In this document: in pieces, positions 29,201 to 35,469 of the stretch
How the letters are laid out: the number at the start of each line of letters is the position of its first letter
Numbering within the stretch: position 1 is the stretch's first letter
Source of the DNA: Streptomyces naganishii JCM 4654
GTDB lineage: Bacteria > Actinomycetota > Actinomycetes > Streptomycetales > Streptomycetaceae
Reading direction: 5' to 3'
Assembly: GCF_014650575.1 (NCBI RefSeq)
Contig: NZ_BMVF01000032.1
Location: 1-48,362, forward strand
DNA: 48,362 bases
Made by a program: the position numbers and the translations under genes
The notes under the pieces: generated by a model
Told to the model about the DNA's origin: nothing
Seen by the model: the letters and a program-made list of their open reading frames with translations, nothing else
Databases searched by the model: none

Positions 29201-32093
29201 GCTCGTGGCCTCGGTGGAGGGCCTGACCCTGCGTACCGTGGATCCGGCCCGACTGCCGGCCGCCGGCACGGGCCGATTCCACGACTCGCTGTACCTCCTG
29301 GACTGGATAGGCGTACCGACCGCCGACACCCGGCCGGAGGAGGCCGGCCGGTGGGCCCTCGTCGGTGCCGACCACCTCAAACTGGCGGCCGCGCTCGAAG
29401 CGTCCGGGGTGTCCGTGGACGCCTACGCCGATCTCGCCGCGCTCGCGGGGGTCGTGGCGGCGGGCAAACCCGCACCGGAACTCGTCCTCGTGCCCCGTGC
29501 GCCCCAGCCCGCGGCCACCTCCTCCGACGCCGACGACTTCGCCGGTGCGGTCCGAAAGGCCACCCACGAAGCCCTGCACCTGGTGCAGTCGTGGCTCGCG
29601 GACGGCACCTTCCAGGACACCCGGCTCGCGTTCGTGACCCGGGGCGCGGTGGCGGCCCCCGCGGACGGCGTTACGCCCGGCGATCCGGTCCAGGCGGCGC
29701 TGTGGGGTCTGCTGCGCTCGGCGCAGACCGAGAATCCGGGCCGCTTCCTGCTCCTGGACATCGACGAGCACGACTCCTCCTACGGGGCTCTGCCCGGCGC
29801 GGTGGCGGGCGGCGAGGAACAACTGGCCGTCCGCGCGGGCACCCTGTACGCACCGCGCCTGGCCAGGCTCCCCAGGCCGGAGGGGACGAGCCCCACCGAC
29901 CCGGCCACGCCCACCCCCTTCGACCCGCGGGGCACGGTCCTCATCACCGGTGGCACCGGCGCCCTGGGCGCCCTCCTCGCCCGGCATCTGGTCGCCGAGC
30001 GGGGCGTGCGGCACCTGTTGCTCACCAGCCGGCGCGGCCTGCGGGCCGAAGGCGCGGCCGAACTGGTCGCCGAGCTGACCGGCCTCGGGGCGGACGTCCG
30101 CGTGGCCGAGTGCGACGTGTCCGACCGGGAGGGCGTGCGCGCCCTGCTCGCCGGTGTCCCGGACGCCCATCCGCTGACCGCGGTCGTCCACACCGCCGGC
30201 GTACTGGACGACGGGCTCGTCCCCTCGCTCACGCCCGACCGGATCGACACCGTGTTCCGGCCGAAGGTGGACGCGGCGCTCCACCTGCACGAGGCGACCC
30301 GTCACCTCGACCTGGCCGCGTTCGTCCTGTTCTCCTCGGCCGCCGGCACCTTCGGCACCCCGGGCCAGGCCAACTACGCCGCTGCCAACGCCTTCCTGGA
30401 CGCGCTCGCCCGGCAGCGCCGCGCCGAGGGCCTGCCCGCGGTGTCGATCGCGTGGGGACTGTGGGAGCAGCGCAGCGCCATGACGGGCGAGCTGAGCGAG
30501 GCCGATCTGCGGCGCATGGCCCGCTCCGGAGTGCTGCCGCTGTCGTCCCGGCAGGGCCTGGAACTCTTCGACACGGCCTGCCGCACGGTGGCCACCGCCA
30601 CCGCCACCGGCACAGCGGTAGCCACAGGCACAGGCACAGGCGCCGCCCCCGCCACCCACACTGCCACCGCCCCGCACGCCGCCGACGTGTCGCGGGCCGC
30701 GCTGGTGGCGGTCGGTCTGGACCGCGGGGCCCTGGCTGCCCAGGCCGCGGCCGGTGCGCTGCCCGCGCTGCTGCGCGGCCTGGTGCGCGGCGTGCCGCGC
30801 CGCGCCGCGCGGACCGCCGGCGCCGCCGAACCGGGCGCCCCGGCCGACCTGCTCCGGCGGCTGGCCGCGATGACCGGGCCGGAACAGGAGCAGGCGCTGC
30901 TGGACGTGGTGCGCGCCCAGGTGGCCCTCGTACTGGGGTACGCCGCGCCCGAGGAGGTCGGCGCCGCCCGGGAGTTCCTGGAGCTGGGCGTCGACTCGCT
31001 CACCGCGGTCGAACTGCGCAACCGGCTGGTCGCGGCCACCGGGCTGCGCCTCCCGCCGACCCTGCTGTTCGACCACCCCACGCCCGAACTCGCCGCCCGG
31101 CACCTGCGCACCGCGCTGACGGCCGGCACGGCGACGGGGACGGGCACGGGAGGCCACGGGGCGACCGTGCCGGGAACCGCGACCGTGCCGGGAACCTCCG
31201 ATCCGGAAGTGGCCGCCGGGACAGCCTCCCCGACCCCCGGAACAGGCTCACCGACCGCTGGCATGTTCGGCCAAATGCTCCACCGCGCCGGCGAACTCGG
31301 CGCGTCCGGCGAGTTCATGGGCCTGCTCATGGAGGCCTCGCGGTACCGCCCCTCCTTCGCCTCCGCCGCCGAACTGCGCACGGCGCCGCGCATGGTGCGT
31401 CTCGCGCGGGGCGACGAACAGCCGGCCCTGGTGTGCTTCTCCTCGATCCTGTCGATCTCCGGACCGCACCAGTACGCCCGTTTCGCCGCCGCCTTCCGCG
31501 GCCGCCGCGACCTGTGGGCGCTGGCCGCGCCCGGGTTCCTCGCGGGGGAGCAGGTGCCGGCCGGTACCGAGGCGGTGATCGAGGCACAGGCGGAGGCGGT
31601 GCTGCGGCAGGCTGACGGCAGGCCCGTCGTGCTGCTCGGGCACTCCTCGGGCGGCATGCTCGCGCACGCGGTCGCCGAGCGGCTGGAGAGCGCCGGGAAC
31701 GGGCCGCGCGCGGTGGTGCTGATCGACATCTACTCTCACGACGACGACGCCATCGTCGGCATCCAGCCGGGCCTGTCCTCGGGCATGAACGAGCGGCAGG
31801 AGAGTTACGTGCCGGTGGACGACAACCGGCTGCTCGCGATGGGCGCCTACTTCCGGCTGTTCGGCGGCTGGAAGCCGCGGCCGGTCGACGCCCCCACGCT
31901 GCTCGTCCGGGCCGGCGAGCGCCTCTTCGACTGGACGCGCGACGCGGGGAGCGGTAACGGCGGCGACTGGCGGTCGTACTGGGACCTGGAGCACACCGCC
32001 GTGGACGTGCCCGGCAACCACTTCACGATGATGGAGCGGCACGCCGACGCCACGGCACACGCGGTGGACGACTGGCTGACGGGGCTCCGGTAG
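20265..32093 (+). CDS. Type I modular polyketide synthase, terminal (modules E and F plus thioesterase)
   Basis: The ATG at 20265 follows a GAGGGAAG ribosome binding site and a 46-bp gap after the upstream PKS stop. The protein has 3942 residues. It begins with a short coiled-coil docking helix (MNEEKLRYFLKRVTADLHET), then KS-AT-DH-KR-ACP, a second KS-AT-DH-KR-ACP and a C-terminal thioesterase. Both ATs show GHSIG and HAFH (malonyl-CoA), and both KRs are LDD B-type with intact Ser/Tyr. It carries out the last two extensions and releases the chain, most likely as a macrolactone. Several linkers contain simple-sequence repeats: a Ser-Glu/Ser-Gly run between KS and AT of module E, and Thr/Ala/Gly runs in KR E, KR F and before the TE. 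The gene ends just upstream of a strong bidirectional terminator. Confidence 0.98.
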   Translation: MNEEKLRYFLKRVTADLHETRRRLQEAESADQEPIAIVGMSCRYPGGVRSPEELWQLVLNGRDAISGFPTDRGWDVERLFDDDPDQQGTSYVSEGGFLHDANYFDPAFFGISPREAVAMDPQQRLLLETTWEAFERAGIDPATVRGSRTGVFAGVMYHDYTARLRAVPEGVEGYLGTGGSSSIASGRVAYTFGLEGPAVTVDTACSSSLVTLHLAVQALRNGECSLALAGGVTVMPTPGTFTEFSRQRGLSFDGRCKSFAAAADGTGWGEGVGMLLVERLSDARRNGHPVLAVVRGSAVNQDGASNGLTAPNGPSQQRVIRQALANARLTAADVDVVEAHGTGTTLGDPIEAQALLATYGKDRVAEDQPLWLGSIKSNIGHTQAAAGVAGIIKMVMAMRHGVLPQTLHVDEPSPHVDWSAGAVSLLTEAREWPETGGRPRRAGISSFGISGTNAHVIVEQPTLDESESESESGSGSESGSGSGSKPESESEQEQPGPTPENAEPTAGLDAVSHPVYPWLLSAKSDQALRAQAERLLAHVRENPGLDPTDIAYSLATTRSALEIRAALIAGDRPTFLDRLSEVASGETPTGVLSGKADVRGKLAFLFTGQGSQRPGMGRELYETYPAFARSLDEISQRLELPLHEVVFGEDSTGRLDQTAYTQPALFAIEVALFRLLESWGVRPDFLSGHSIGELAAAHCAGVLSLEDACTLVAARGRLMQELPGDGGAMVAVQATEDEIVPHLTADTVSIAAVNGPASVVIAGDESAVLDVAAAFEKLGRKTKRLTVSHAFHSPHMDGMLDAFHKVAEGLAYEAPRIPIVSNLTGAIASADEITTPDYWVRHVREAVRFHDGIRTLEAQNVTTFVELGPDGVLSAMGQECVTGDADQAFLPVLRNGRAEAESLTAALGAAHVRGVAVDWAAYFSRTGAQRVDLPTYAFQHEHYWLDAGTPVGDVTSMGLRSADHPLLGAAVSLADAEGFLFTGRLSLDTHPWLADHAVMGTVLLPGTAFVELALRAGEQVGCDRIEELTLEAPLVLPEHGGTELQLTVGALDDTGRRSVAFHSRSDQASAEEPWLRHATGVVMEGGSDASFDLSVWPPEGAEPVGVDVAGLYEGLAASGFAYGPVFQGLRAVWRRGEEAFAEVSLPEGADGAFGVHPALLDAVLHAIGLGGLLADTGQGRLPFSWSGVSLHAVGATALRVRLGRAAGQDAVALSVADAEGRPVVSVDSLVLRPVTPEQLRGRGGPGGAGVGESLFGVEWVPVEVAGGAGPEDGWVLVDHRDLAGLEAVPGTVVVDGLCSGGELVSAGVVHEAVRDALAAVQVWLGEERFAGSRLVVVTRGLAGAAVRGLVRSAQSENPGRLVVLDVDESISGIEPAWLAVAEQELSVRAEGVFAPRLVRAASGGDVEAASWSSTGTVLVTGAGGQLGGLFARHVVAERGVRRLLLVSRRGEQAPGAGELTAELEGLGAEVVWAACDVADRAALAEVLASVPSEHPLTAVVHTAGVLDDGVIGSLTPERLAGVLRPKVDAAWNLHELTRELDLSAFVLFSSAAGVFGAAGQANYAAANAFLDALAEHRHGLGLPALSLAWGLWDADVTSASAPASADAATGTGTGMGRSADAGRLQRGGVTALTADEGLALFDAAEHSTEALLVPMRLDLQALRAQASGTGMLPPLLRGLVRVPVRRAAATAATAAPSGALAQRLAALPAPERGKVVLELVRTQVAAVLGLAGPDAVEPLRAFNEVGFDSLTALELRNRLNAATEVRLPATLIFDYPTPAVLSEYLTTEVLGTSAEAAAPVAATTAAADDEPIAIIAMSCRYPGDVRSPEDLWTLVTEGRDAITGLPTDRGWDVEGLFDPDPDRPGTSYTRDGGFLHDAHHFDPVFFGISPREALATDPQQRLLLETTWEAFERAGIDPATVRGSRTGVFAGVMYNDYGTLLHRAPDGLEGYMGTASSGSVASGRVAYTFGLEGPAVTVDTACSSSLVTLHLAVQALRNGECSLALAGGVTVMATPGTFVAFSRQRGLATDGRCKPFAAAADGTAWGEGVGMLLVERLSDARRNGHPVIAVVRGSAVNQDGASNGLTAPNGPSQQRVIRQALANARLTAADVDVVEAHGTGTTLGDPIEAQALLATYGKDRPADDQPLWLGSIKSNFGHTQAAAGVAGIIKMVMAMRHGVLPRTLHVDEPSPHVDWSAGAVSLLTEAREWPETGGRPRRAGISSFGISGTNAHTIIEQAPDEEPAKTERSDSTARPPKVLPWPVSGRTPEALRAQAERLHAHVSRHPELDPLDIGYSLATHRAAFDHRAVVVAGERDDFLRALTELAAGEPSARLAEGTPVSGKLAFLFTGQGSQRPGMGRELYDAYPVFAQALDEISQRLELPLHEVVFGEDFTGRLDQTAYTQPALFAIEVALFRLLESWGVRPDFLSGHSIGELAAAHCAGVLSLEDACTLVAARGRLMQELPGDGGAMVAVQATEDEIVPHLTADTVSVAAVNGPASVVIAGDESAVLDIAATFEQQGRKTKRLTVSHAFHSPHMDGMLDPFRKVAEGLSYEAPRIPIVSNLTGAIASAEEITTPDYWVRHVREAVRFHDGIRTLEAQNVTTYIELGPDGTLSALAQETITDSAPAFLSLLRKGRPEPETFTTALAHAHTRGVPIDWQAYYSGTGAQRVDLPTYAFQHQRYWIDVPMTAAGDVTSAGLGATDHPLLGAAVELPDQGGYVFTGRLSLNTHPWLADHAVAGTVILPGTAFVELAVRAGEQAGCDRVEELTLEAPLPLPERGAVVLRLSVGEADDSGRRSVTLHSRPEEAVDEPWLRHASGVLATAGPTTSQAPAPEPEFAVWPPADATALDVEDLYETFATAGFGYGPAFQGLRAAWRRGDEIFAELALPEDQHQDAARFGLHPALLDSALHGLALGEFTGPADDAAPGQLRLPFSWSGVALHAVGASALRVRISPADPNSPAANGTVCLRAADETGGLVASVEGLTLRTVDPARLPAAGTGRFHDSLYLLDWIGVPTADTRPEEAGRWALVGADHLKLAAALEASGVSVDAYADLAALAGVVAAGKPAPELVLVPRAPQPAATSSDADDFAGAVRKATHEALHLVQSWLADGTFQDTRLAFVTRGAVAAPADGVTPGDPVQAALWGLLRSAQTENPGRFLLLDIDEHDSSYGALPGAVAGGEEQLAVRAGTLYAPRLARLPRPEGTSPTDPATPTPFDPRGTVLITGGTGALGALLARHLVAERGVRHLLLTSRRGLRAEGAAELVAELTGLGADVRVAECDVSDREGVRALLAGVPDAHPLTAVVHTAGVLDDGLVPSLTPDRIDTVFRPKVDAALHLHEATRHLDLAAFVLFSSAAGTFGTPGQANYAAANAFLDALARQRRAEGLPAVSIAWGLWEQRSAMTGELSEADLRRMARSGVLPLSSRQGLELFDTACRTVATATATGTAVATGTGTGAAPATHTATAPHAADVSRAALVAVGLDRGALAAQAAAGALPALLRGLVRGVPRRAARTAGAAEPGAPADLLRRLAAMTGPEQEQALLDVVRAQVALVLGYAAPEEVGAAREFLELGVDSLTAVELRNRLVAATGLRLPPTLLFDHPTPELAARHLRTALTAGTATGTGTGGHGATVPGTATVPGTSDPEVAAGTASPTPGTGSPTAGMFGQMLHRAGELGASGEFMGLLMEASRYRPSFASAAELRTAPRMVRLARGDEQPALVCFSSILSISGPHQYARFAAAFRGRRDLWALAAPGFLAGEQVPAGTEAVIEAQAEAVLRQADGRPVVLLGHSSGGMLAHAVAERLESAGNGPRAVVLIDIYSHDDDAIVGIQPGLSSGMNERQESYVPVDDNRLLAMGAYFRLFGGWKPRPVDAPTLLVRAGERLFDWTRDAGSGNGGDWRSYWDLEHTAVDVPGNHFTMMERHADATAHAVDDWLTGLR
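21657..21734 (+). repeat. Hexanucleotide repeat GAGTCC/GGGTCC in the module E KS-AT linker
   Basis: Ten consecutive 6-bp units (GAGTCC or GGGTCC) run from 21657 to 21716, followed by AAGCCT and two more GAGTCC units. They encode alternating Glu-Ser and Gly-Ser between the KS and AT of module E. None of the other modules has this run at the equivalent position, so it is probably a replication-slippage expansion tolerated in a flexible linker. Confidence 0.95.
23200..25042 (+). repeat. Long near-identical DH-KR block, copy in module E (partner 17560-19410)
   Basis: This is the partner of the module D block. The two encoded proteins differ at only a few residues (for example the DH-KR junction reads LRGPDGPGG in D and LRGRGGPGG in E). 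Homology falls off sharply at the AWGLWD codons, where module D continues TAGGMG and module E continues ADVTSAS. Confidence 0.9.
25690..31130 (+). other. PKS module F (last module): KS-AT-DH-KR-ACP
   Basis: KS about 25694-26970 (note ALATDPQQR where the others have ALAMDPQQR or AVAMDPQQR), AT about 27030-28320 (GHSIG, HAFH), DH about 28350-29250 (HAVAGTVILP, HPALLDSALH), KR about 29275-30780 (TGGTGALG, LDD, FSSAAG) and ACP about 30895-31120 with GVDSL instead of GFDSL. It predicts C2=C3 conjugated to the carboxyl. The KR carries a Thr/Ala/Gly repeat insert near 30585-30690. Confidence 0.92.
31255..32090 (+). other. Chain-releasing thioesterase domain
   Basis: The last about 275 residues form an alpha/beta-hydrolase TE. 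The nucleophile motif is GHSSGG (Ser codon 31644-31646), an Asp lies in VVLIDIYSHD, and a catalytic His sits in GNHFTMM close to the end. All three catalytic elements are present, unlike the stand-alone TE-like protein at 39215-39940. It follows a Gly/Thr/Pro-rich linker after the last ACP and should release the finished chain, most often by macrolactonisation in this class. Confidence 0.93.
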
Positions 32094-32114
32094 CGGCCCG
32101 CGGACGCGGACCGC

Positions 32115-32157
32115 GAAAGGGCCGGCCCCCACCGTCTCGGTGGGGGCCGGCCCTTTC
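32115..32157. terminator. Bidirectional intrinsic terminator between PKS gene 2 and the acyltransferase
   Basis: A perfect inverted repeat with 20-bp arms at 32115-32134 and 32138-32157 encloses a 3-nt loop, TCT. It lies between two convergent stop codons (32093 on + and 32175 on -). Arm ends GAAAGG/CCTTTC give short A and T runs on either strand, so it can stop transcription from both sides. Confidence 0.95.
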
Positions 32158-32174
32158 ACCCATGGCACTTCAGC

Positions 32175-33104
32175 TCACGAGGACTTCCTCGGCGGCCGCG
32201 ACCGCTTGGGCAGTCCCACCGTCACGACCTCGAAGTTGTCCTTGGTGACGTCGAGCCGGTGGAAGAGGTTGTCCGGGCCCGTCACGCACACCCTGGCCAC
32301 GTCCTCCCGCTTCAGCGTGGCGACCACGGCGGGCCAGTCGACGGGGCGGTCGAAGGTGTCCAGCATCATCGTGCGCATCTCGTCGGCCGAGTTGACGAGC
32401 GTGCCGTCCTGGTCGGTGACCACGGTCAGCTTCGGGTCGTTGAACTCGTAGCGGGGGAAGACCTCTTGCTCGGCCCGGCGGCGCAGCGCCGAGAAGGCCG
32501 GGGCGTGCACGGGCGGCCGCATGGTGTACATGGAGTAGCCGCCGGCCTTGCTGATGCGCTCCTTGAGGCCCTCCAGCTCACGTTCGCGCAGCGACAGCAT
32601 GGTGAAGCCGTCGTCGAGGTGGCCGGAGAACTCGTACCACTCGCCGCGCTCGTCGAAGTCGGCCAGGATTTCCGCCAGTCGCTCCTCGGGAGTGCGGACG
32701 AAGGAGTGGGTGACCACGTCCGTGTACTCGTTGCCGAAGAAGTCCTCCTCAAGCCGCGCCAGTTCGGCGGTGAGGCGGACGACGTCGGCGAAGGGGAGCG
32801 AGCCGGTGTAGGCGGCGGCCGCCTTCTGTCCGAAGCTCGGGCCGGCGCAGATGTCGGGTACCACACCGAGGGTCTGCTCGGCCCGGTCGGCCATCGCCAT
32901 GGAGTTGACGAGAAAGGCCACCTGGCTGAATTCCGAGTAGTCGTCCGTCTGTTCACGGAAGTTGTCGAAGACCGAGGTGCCGAGGGCTTCGTCGGCCTCG
33001 GCCAGCCGGGCCCGCGCATACGGGTCCAGAAGCAGGAACTTGCCCACCTCGGCAAAACGGGAGGGTCCCATTCCGGGAAACACGATCGCGGTTTTCGTCG
33101 TCAT
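32175..33104 (-). CDS. Discrete VinK/FabD-like acyltransferase, probable starter-unit transferase
   Basis: The protein has 309 residues and an acyltransferase fold from its N-terminal FPGMGPSRFA onward. The nucleophile is Ser90 in AGPSFGQ and the catalytic His is His200 in MRPPVHAPAF. This spacing matches E. coli FabD Ser92/His201. At the position of FabD Arg117, which binds the malonyl carboxylate, this protein has Leu115, so malonyl-CoA is an unlikely donor. From memory it resembles VinK of vicenistatin biosynthesis, which moves an aminoacyl starter between ACPs, and the starter acyltransferase of guanidinobutyrate-primed polyketides. The inferred role is loading or transferring the nitrogenous starter. 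It is the last gene of the minus-strand transporter operon, 52 bp after the permease. The ATG at 33104 has a weak AAAGGGCG upstream. Confidence 0.85.
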   Translation of the reverse strand: MTTKTAIVFPGMGPSRFAEVGKFLLLDPYARARLAEADEALGTSVFDNFREQTDDYSEFSQVAFLVNSMAMADRAEQTLGVVPDICAGPSFGQKAAAAYTGSLPFADVVRLTAELARLEEDFFGNEYTDVVTHSFVRTPEERLAEILADFDERGEWYEFSGHLDDGFTMLSLRERELEGLKERISKAGGYSMYTMRPPVHAPAFSALRRRAEQEVFPRYEFNDPKLTVVTDQDGTLVNSADEMRTMMLDTFDRPVDWPAVVATLKREDVARVCVTGPDNLFHRLDVTKDNFEVVTVGLPKRSRPPRKSS

Positions 33105-33156
33105 GGTGGGATGAACGCCCTTTGCTGCTCGGTGTCGTGCTTTTCGGGGCGCGGAA

Positions 33157-34188
33157 CTAGTCCTGCGCCCGGCGGTGGAAACCGCGGATGCCGATGAATC
33201 CGTAGACCACGCAGCCCACGGCGATGGCGCCGATGCAGATCGGCAGCGGAATCGAGTGCGGGCCGCCGGACGGCAGCAGCAGGCCGCGCATCGCCTCGCT
33301 GACGTAGGTCAGCGGGTTGAGGGTGCACAGGATCTGGAACCAGCGGATGTGGGACAGGCTCGCCCACGGGAACTGGGTGGCCCCGGTGAACATGATCGGG
33401 GTGAGCGTCATGGCGAAGACGATGCTGATGTGCCGGGCCGGCGCCAGGGTGCCCAGGGTCAGGCCGACCGTGCCGCCGACCAGTCCGCCCAGGGTGAGGA
33501 TGCCGAGGGTGGCCGGCAGGGTGTGCAGCGGCCAGGAGACGTGGTCGAGCAGGGCGAGGCCGATCGGGATCATCACCAGCGAGCCGATCAGACCCCGTAT
33601 CGCGCCGAACAGGACCTTCTCGATCGCCACCAGCACCACCGGGATCGGCGCCAGCAGCCGGTCCTCGATCTCCTTGGTGTAGGAGAAGTCGATGGCCAGC
33701 GGGAGCGCGGTGTTCTGCAGGCTCACCAGGAAGCTGTTGAGCGCGACCACGCCGGGCAGCAGCACCTGCTCGAAACCGGGCGTGGTGTAGCCGAGGTTGC
33801 CGAGCACCTTGCCGAAGACGAAGAGGATGAAGAACGGCTCGACGAGGACCTGACCGAGGAACGGCGCGAGCTCTCGGCCGGTGACGAAGATGTCCCGCCA
33901 CAGGATGAAGTAGAAGGTGCGCCAGCGGGTGGCGCGCCGCCGGTGGCGGCCGCCGCGGCTGGTACGGCCGGTGCTGCCGGAGGGCTGGGATTCCGGACCC
34001 GCCTGGGATTCCGGATCCGCCGGACCCGCCTGGGGGTTCGGACCCGCCTGAGGTTCCGGTCGCGGCTCGGGTTGCGGCTGCGCCCCCGGTTCCGGCTTCG
34101 GCCGCGGCTCGGGCGCTTCGAGGGCGGGCAGCTTCTCGGTCCTGGGTGCGTCGTCGCCGGTGGGCGCGGACTTGGCGGCGGTGGTCAT
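33157..34188 (-). CDS. ABC-2 type transporter permease (DrrB-like) with proline-rich N-terminal tail
   Basis: The protein has 343 residues. After a soluble tail there are about six hydrophobic segments typical of ABC-2 (DrrB) permeases, including LAPFLGQVLVEPFFILFVFG and a C-terminal GAIAVGCVVYGFIGI. The conserved loop before the fifth segment reads NPLTYVSEAMRGLLLP, a hallmark of this family. The start ATG (34188-34186) overlaps the ATPase stop TGA, so the two are translationally coupled. The first about 75 residues are unusual: Pro/Glu/Gln/Gly-rich with PEPRP and QAGP repeats, then a basic cluster (RGGRHRRRATRW) just before the first membrane helix. The likely job is export of the polyketide or self-resistance. 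Confidence 0.92.
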   Translation of the reverse strand: MTTAAKSAPTGDDAPRTEKLPALEAPEPRPKPEPGAQPQPEPRPEPQAGPNPQAGPADPESQAGPESQPSGSTGRTSRGGRHRRRATRWRTFYFILWRDIFVTGRELAPFLGQVLVEPFFILFVFGKVLGNLGYTTPGFEQVLLPGVVALNSFLVSLQNTALPLAIDFSYTKEIEDRLLAPIPVVLVAIEKVLFGAIRGLIGSLVMIPIGLALLDHVSWPLHTLPATLGILTLGGLVGGTVGLTLGTLAPARHISIVFAMTLTPIMFTGATQFPWASLSHIRWFQILCTLNPLTYVSEAMRGLLLPSGGPHSIPLPICIGAIAVGCVVYGFIGIRGFHRRAQD

Positions 34189-35219
34189 CGCAGCTCCCTG
34201 CCGGTCAGCTCGACGAAGACGTCCTCGAGGGTGGAGTTGCCGACGCTCATGTCCTTGACCTCGCAGCCGGCATCGGCGAGGGCGCGGATCACGGTCGGGA
34301 GGATCGCCGAGGACGCCGCGTCGCTGTAGATCTTCAGGCGTACGTCCTTCGGGCCCGGGCCGAGGCCGGGGTCGGCGTCCAGGGCGAGGTCGTCGCCGTC
34401 CCCGTCCTGGTGCAGCACCTCCACGCTCGCCACGGAGTCGATCCGCTTCAGCATCGCCAGCACCAGCTCGACGCCGGCGGGCGGCGGGGCCACCGAGACG
34501 GAGACGGAGGTGTTGCTCAGCGACTCCATCAGGGCCTGCGGGGTGTCCAGGGCGAGGAGCTTGCCGTGGTCGACGATGCCGACCCGGTCGCACAGCTTCT
34601 CGGCCTCGTCCATGTTGTGGGTGGTGATCACCACGGTGACGCCACGGCCGCTGAGTTCGGCCACCCGCTCGTGCACGAACAGCTGCGACTGCGGGTCCAG
34701 GCCGGTCGCCGGCTCGTCGAGGAACAGCACCCGCGGCCGGTGCATCAGCGCCCGCGCGATCATCACGCGCTGGGCCTGGCCGCCGGACACCTCGTCGGCG
34801 CGCGCGCTCCCGTGGTCGGTCAGCCCGACGAACTCCAGGCTCTCGTCGGCCAGCCGGTTGCGCTCGGACCGCGGCAGCCCGTGGTAGCCGGCGTGGAAGA
34901 CGAGGTTCTGCCGGATGGTCAGGGAGCGGTCGAGGTTGTTGCGCTGCGGCACGACGGCGAACGACTGGCGTGCCAGGGCCGGCTTGGCCACCACGTCGAC
35001 ACCCATCACGAAGGCGCGTCCCCCGGTGGGAGCGACCCGCGTGGTGAGGATGCCGATGGTGGTGGTCTTGCCCGCTCCGTTGGGGCCGAGGAATCCGAAG
35101 ACCTCCCCGTGGTTCACGCTGAAGCTGAGGTTGTTGACGGCGAATTGCTCGCGGTCGGGGTATTTCTTGACCAGTCCGTCGACGACGACGGCGGATTCCG
35201 CGGCACGTGGTGTATTCAT
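34185..35219 (-). CDS. ABC transporter ATP-binding protein (DrrA-like)
   Basis: The protein has 344 residues. Walker A is GPNGAGKTTT, the signature is VSGGQAQRV, Walker B is VLFLDEPATGLDP and the H-loop His is in TTHNMDEAE. This is the DrrA family of antibiotic-export ATPases. The start was set at the ATG at 35219 (MNTPRAAESAVVVDGLVKKY) because the conserved domain begins 11 residues later. A longer in-frame extension upstream, to 35363, has no family similarity that I recognise. It is the first gene of the minus-strand operon ATPase-permease-acyltransferase and is divergent from rmlD. It energises the permease encoded by the overlapping downstream gene. Confidence 0.94.
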   Translation of the reverse strand: MNTPRAAESAVVVDGLVKKYPDREQFAVNNLSFSVNHGEVFGFLGPNGAGKTTTIGILTTRVAPTGGRAFVMGVDVVAKPALARQSFAVVPQRNNLDRSLTIRQNLVFHAGYHGLPRSERNRLADESLEFVGLTDHGSARADEVSGGQAQRVMIARALMHRPRVLFLDEPATGLDPQSQLFVHERVAELSGRGVTVVITTHNMDEAEKLCDRVGIVDHGKLLALDTPQALMESLSNTSVSVSVAPPPAGVELVLAMLKRIDSVASVEVLHQDGDGDDLALDADPGLGPGPKDVRLKIYSDAASSAILPTVIRALADAGCEVKDMSVGNSTLEDVFVELTGRELR

Positions 35220-35469
35220 GAAACCTGTGAATCGGGCTGGACGCGACACCGCCGCACCGGTGTTCTGCCGCGAGGGTCGCGTGCGGCCTGGCTGCGCGAC
35301 GTTGTGCGCCGACGGAAGGGAAAGTACAAAGGTGCCCGCCATGTGTAGCACGGCTGATTTCACGGTGGGCTGAGCGGCCGTCAGCTCTGGGGTGGCGAAG
35401 ACGGGTTAGGGGTGCCTAGGGGGAAATCGCGGGTGTGGGAATGCGCGGAGTACCCCATAGCATCGGCGC
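35220..35469. promoter_or_regulatory. Divergent promoter region between the ABC operon and the rml operon
   Basis: This 250-bp non-coding gap separates divergent operons. On the plus strand it holds TTAGGGG (35406-35412) and CTAGGGG (35416-35422), starts 10 bp apart, then a -10-like TAGCAT (35458-35463) six bases before the rmlD GTG. I saw no clear -10 for the minus-strand ABC operon, and no ORF here with recognisable coding content. Confidence 0.6.
35406..35422 (+). promoter_or_regulatory. Putative regulator site: TAGGGG direct repeat, 10-bp period
   Basis: TTAGGGG at 35406 and CTAGGGG at 35416 lie on the same face of the helix, 36 bp upstream of the presumed rmlD -10. The same heptamer recurs upstream of the carboxylase gene (48065, 48085), and a single GTAGGGG lies upstream of the amine oxidase (43225-43219, minus). 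The likely binder is the cluster LAL regulator; this is inference. Confidence 0.5.

Noticed and set aside
23220..31157. A 2645-codon minus-strand open frame opposite PKS gene 2
   Set aside because: Same reason: its pieces repeat with the module period and encode no known domain.
35220..35363. N-terminal extension of the ABC ATPase to 35363
   Set aside because: The extra 48 residues do not resemble the family, while the ATG at 35219 sits just before the conserved fold.
35416..35432. A PAS-LuxR (PimM-type) operator of the form CTVGGGAWWTCCCBAG
   Set aside because: The left half CTAGGGGGAAAT is similar, but the right half lacks the inverted TCCC, and the encoded regulator is LAL, not PAS-LuxR.
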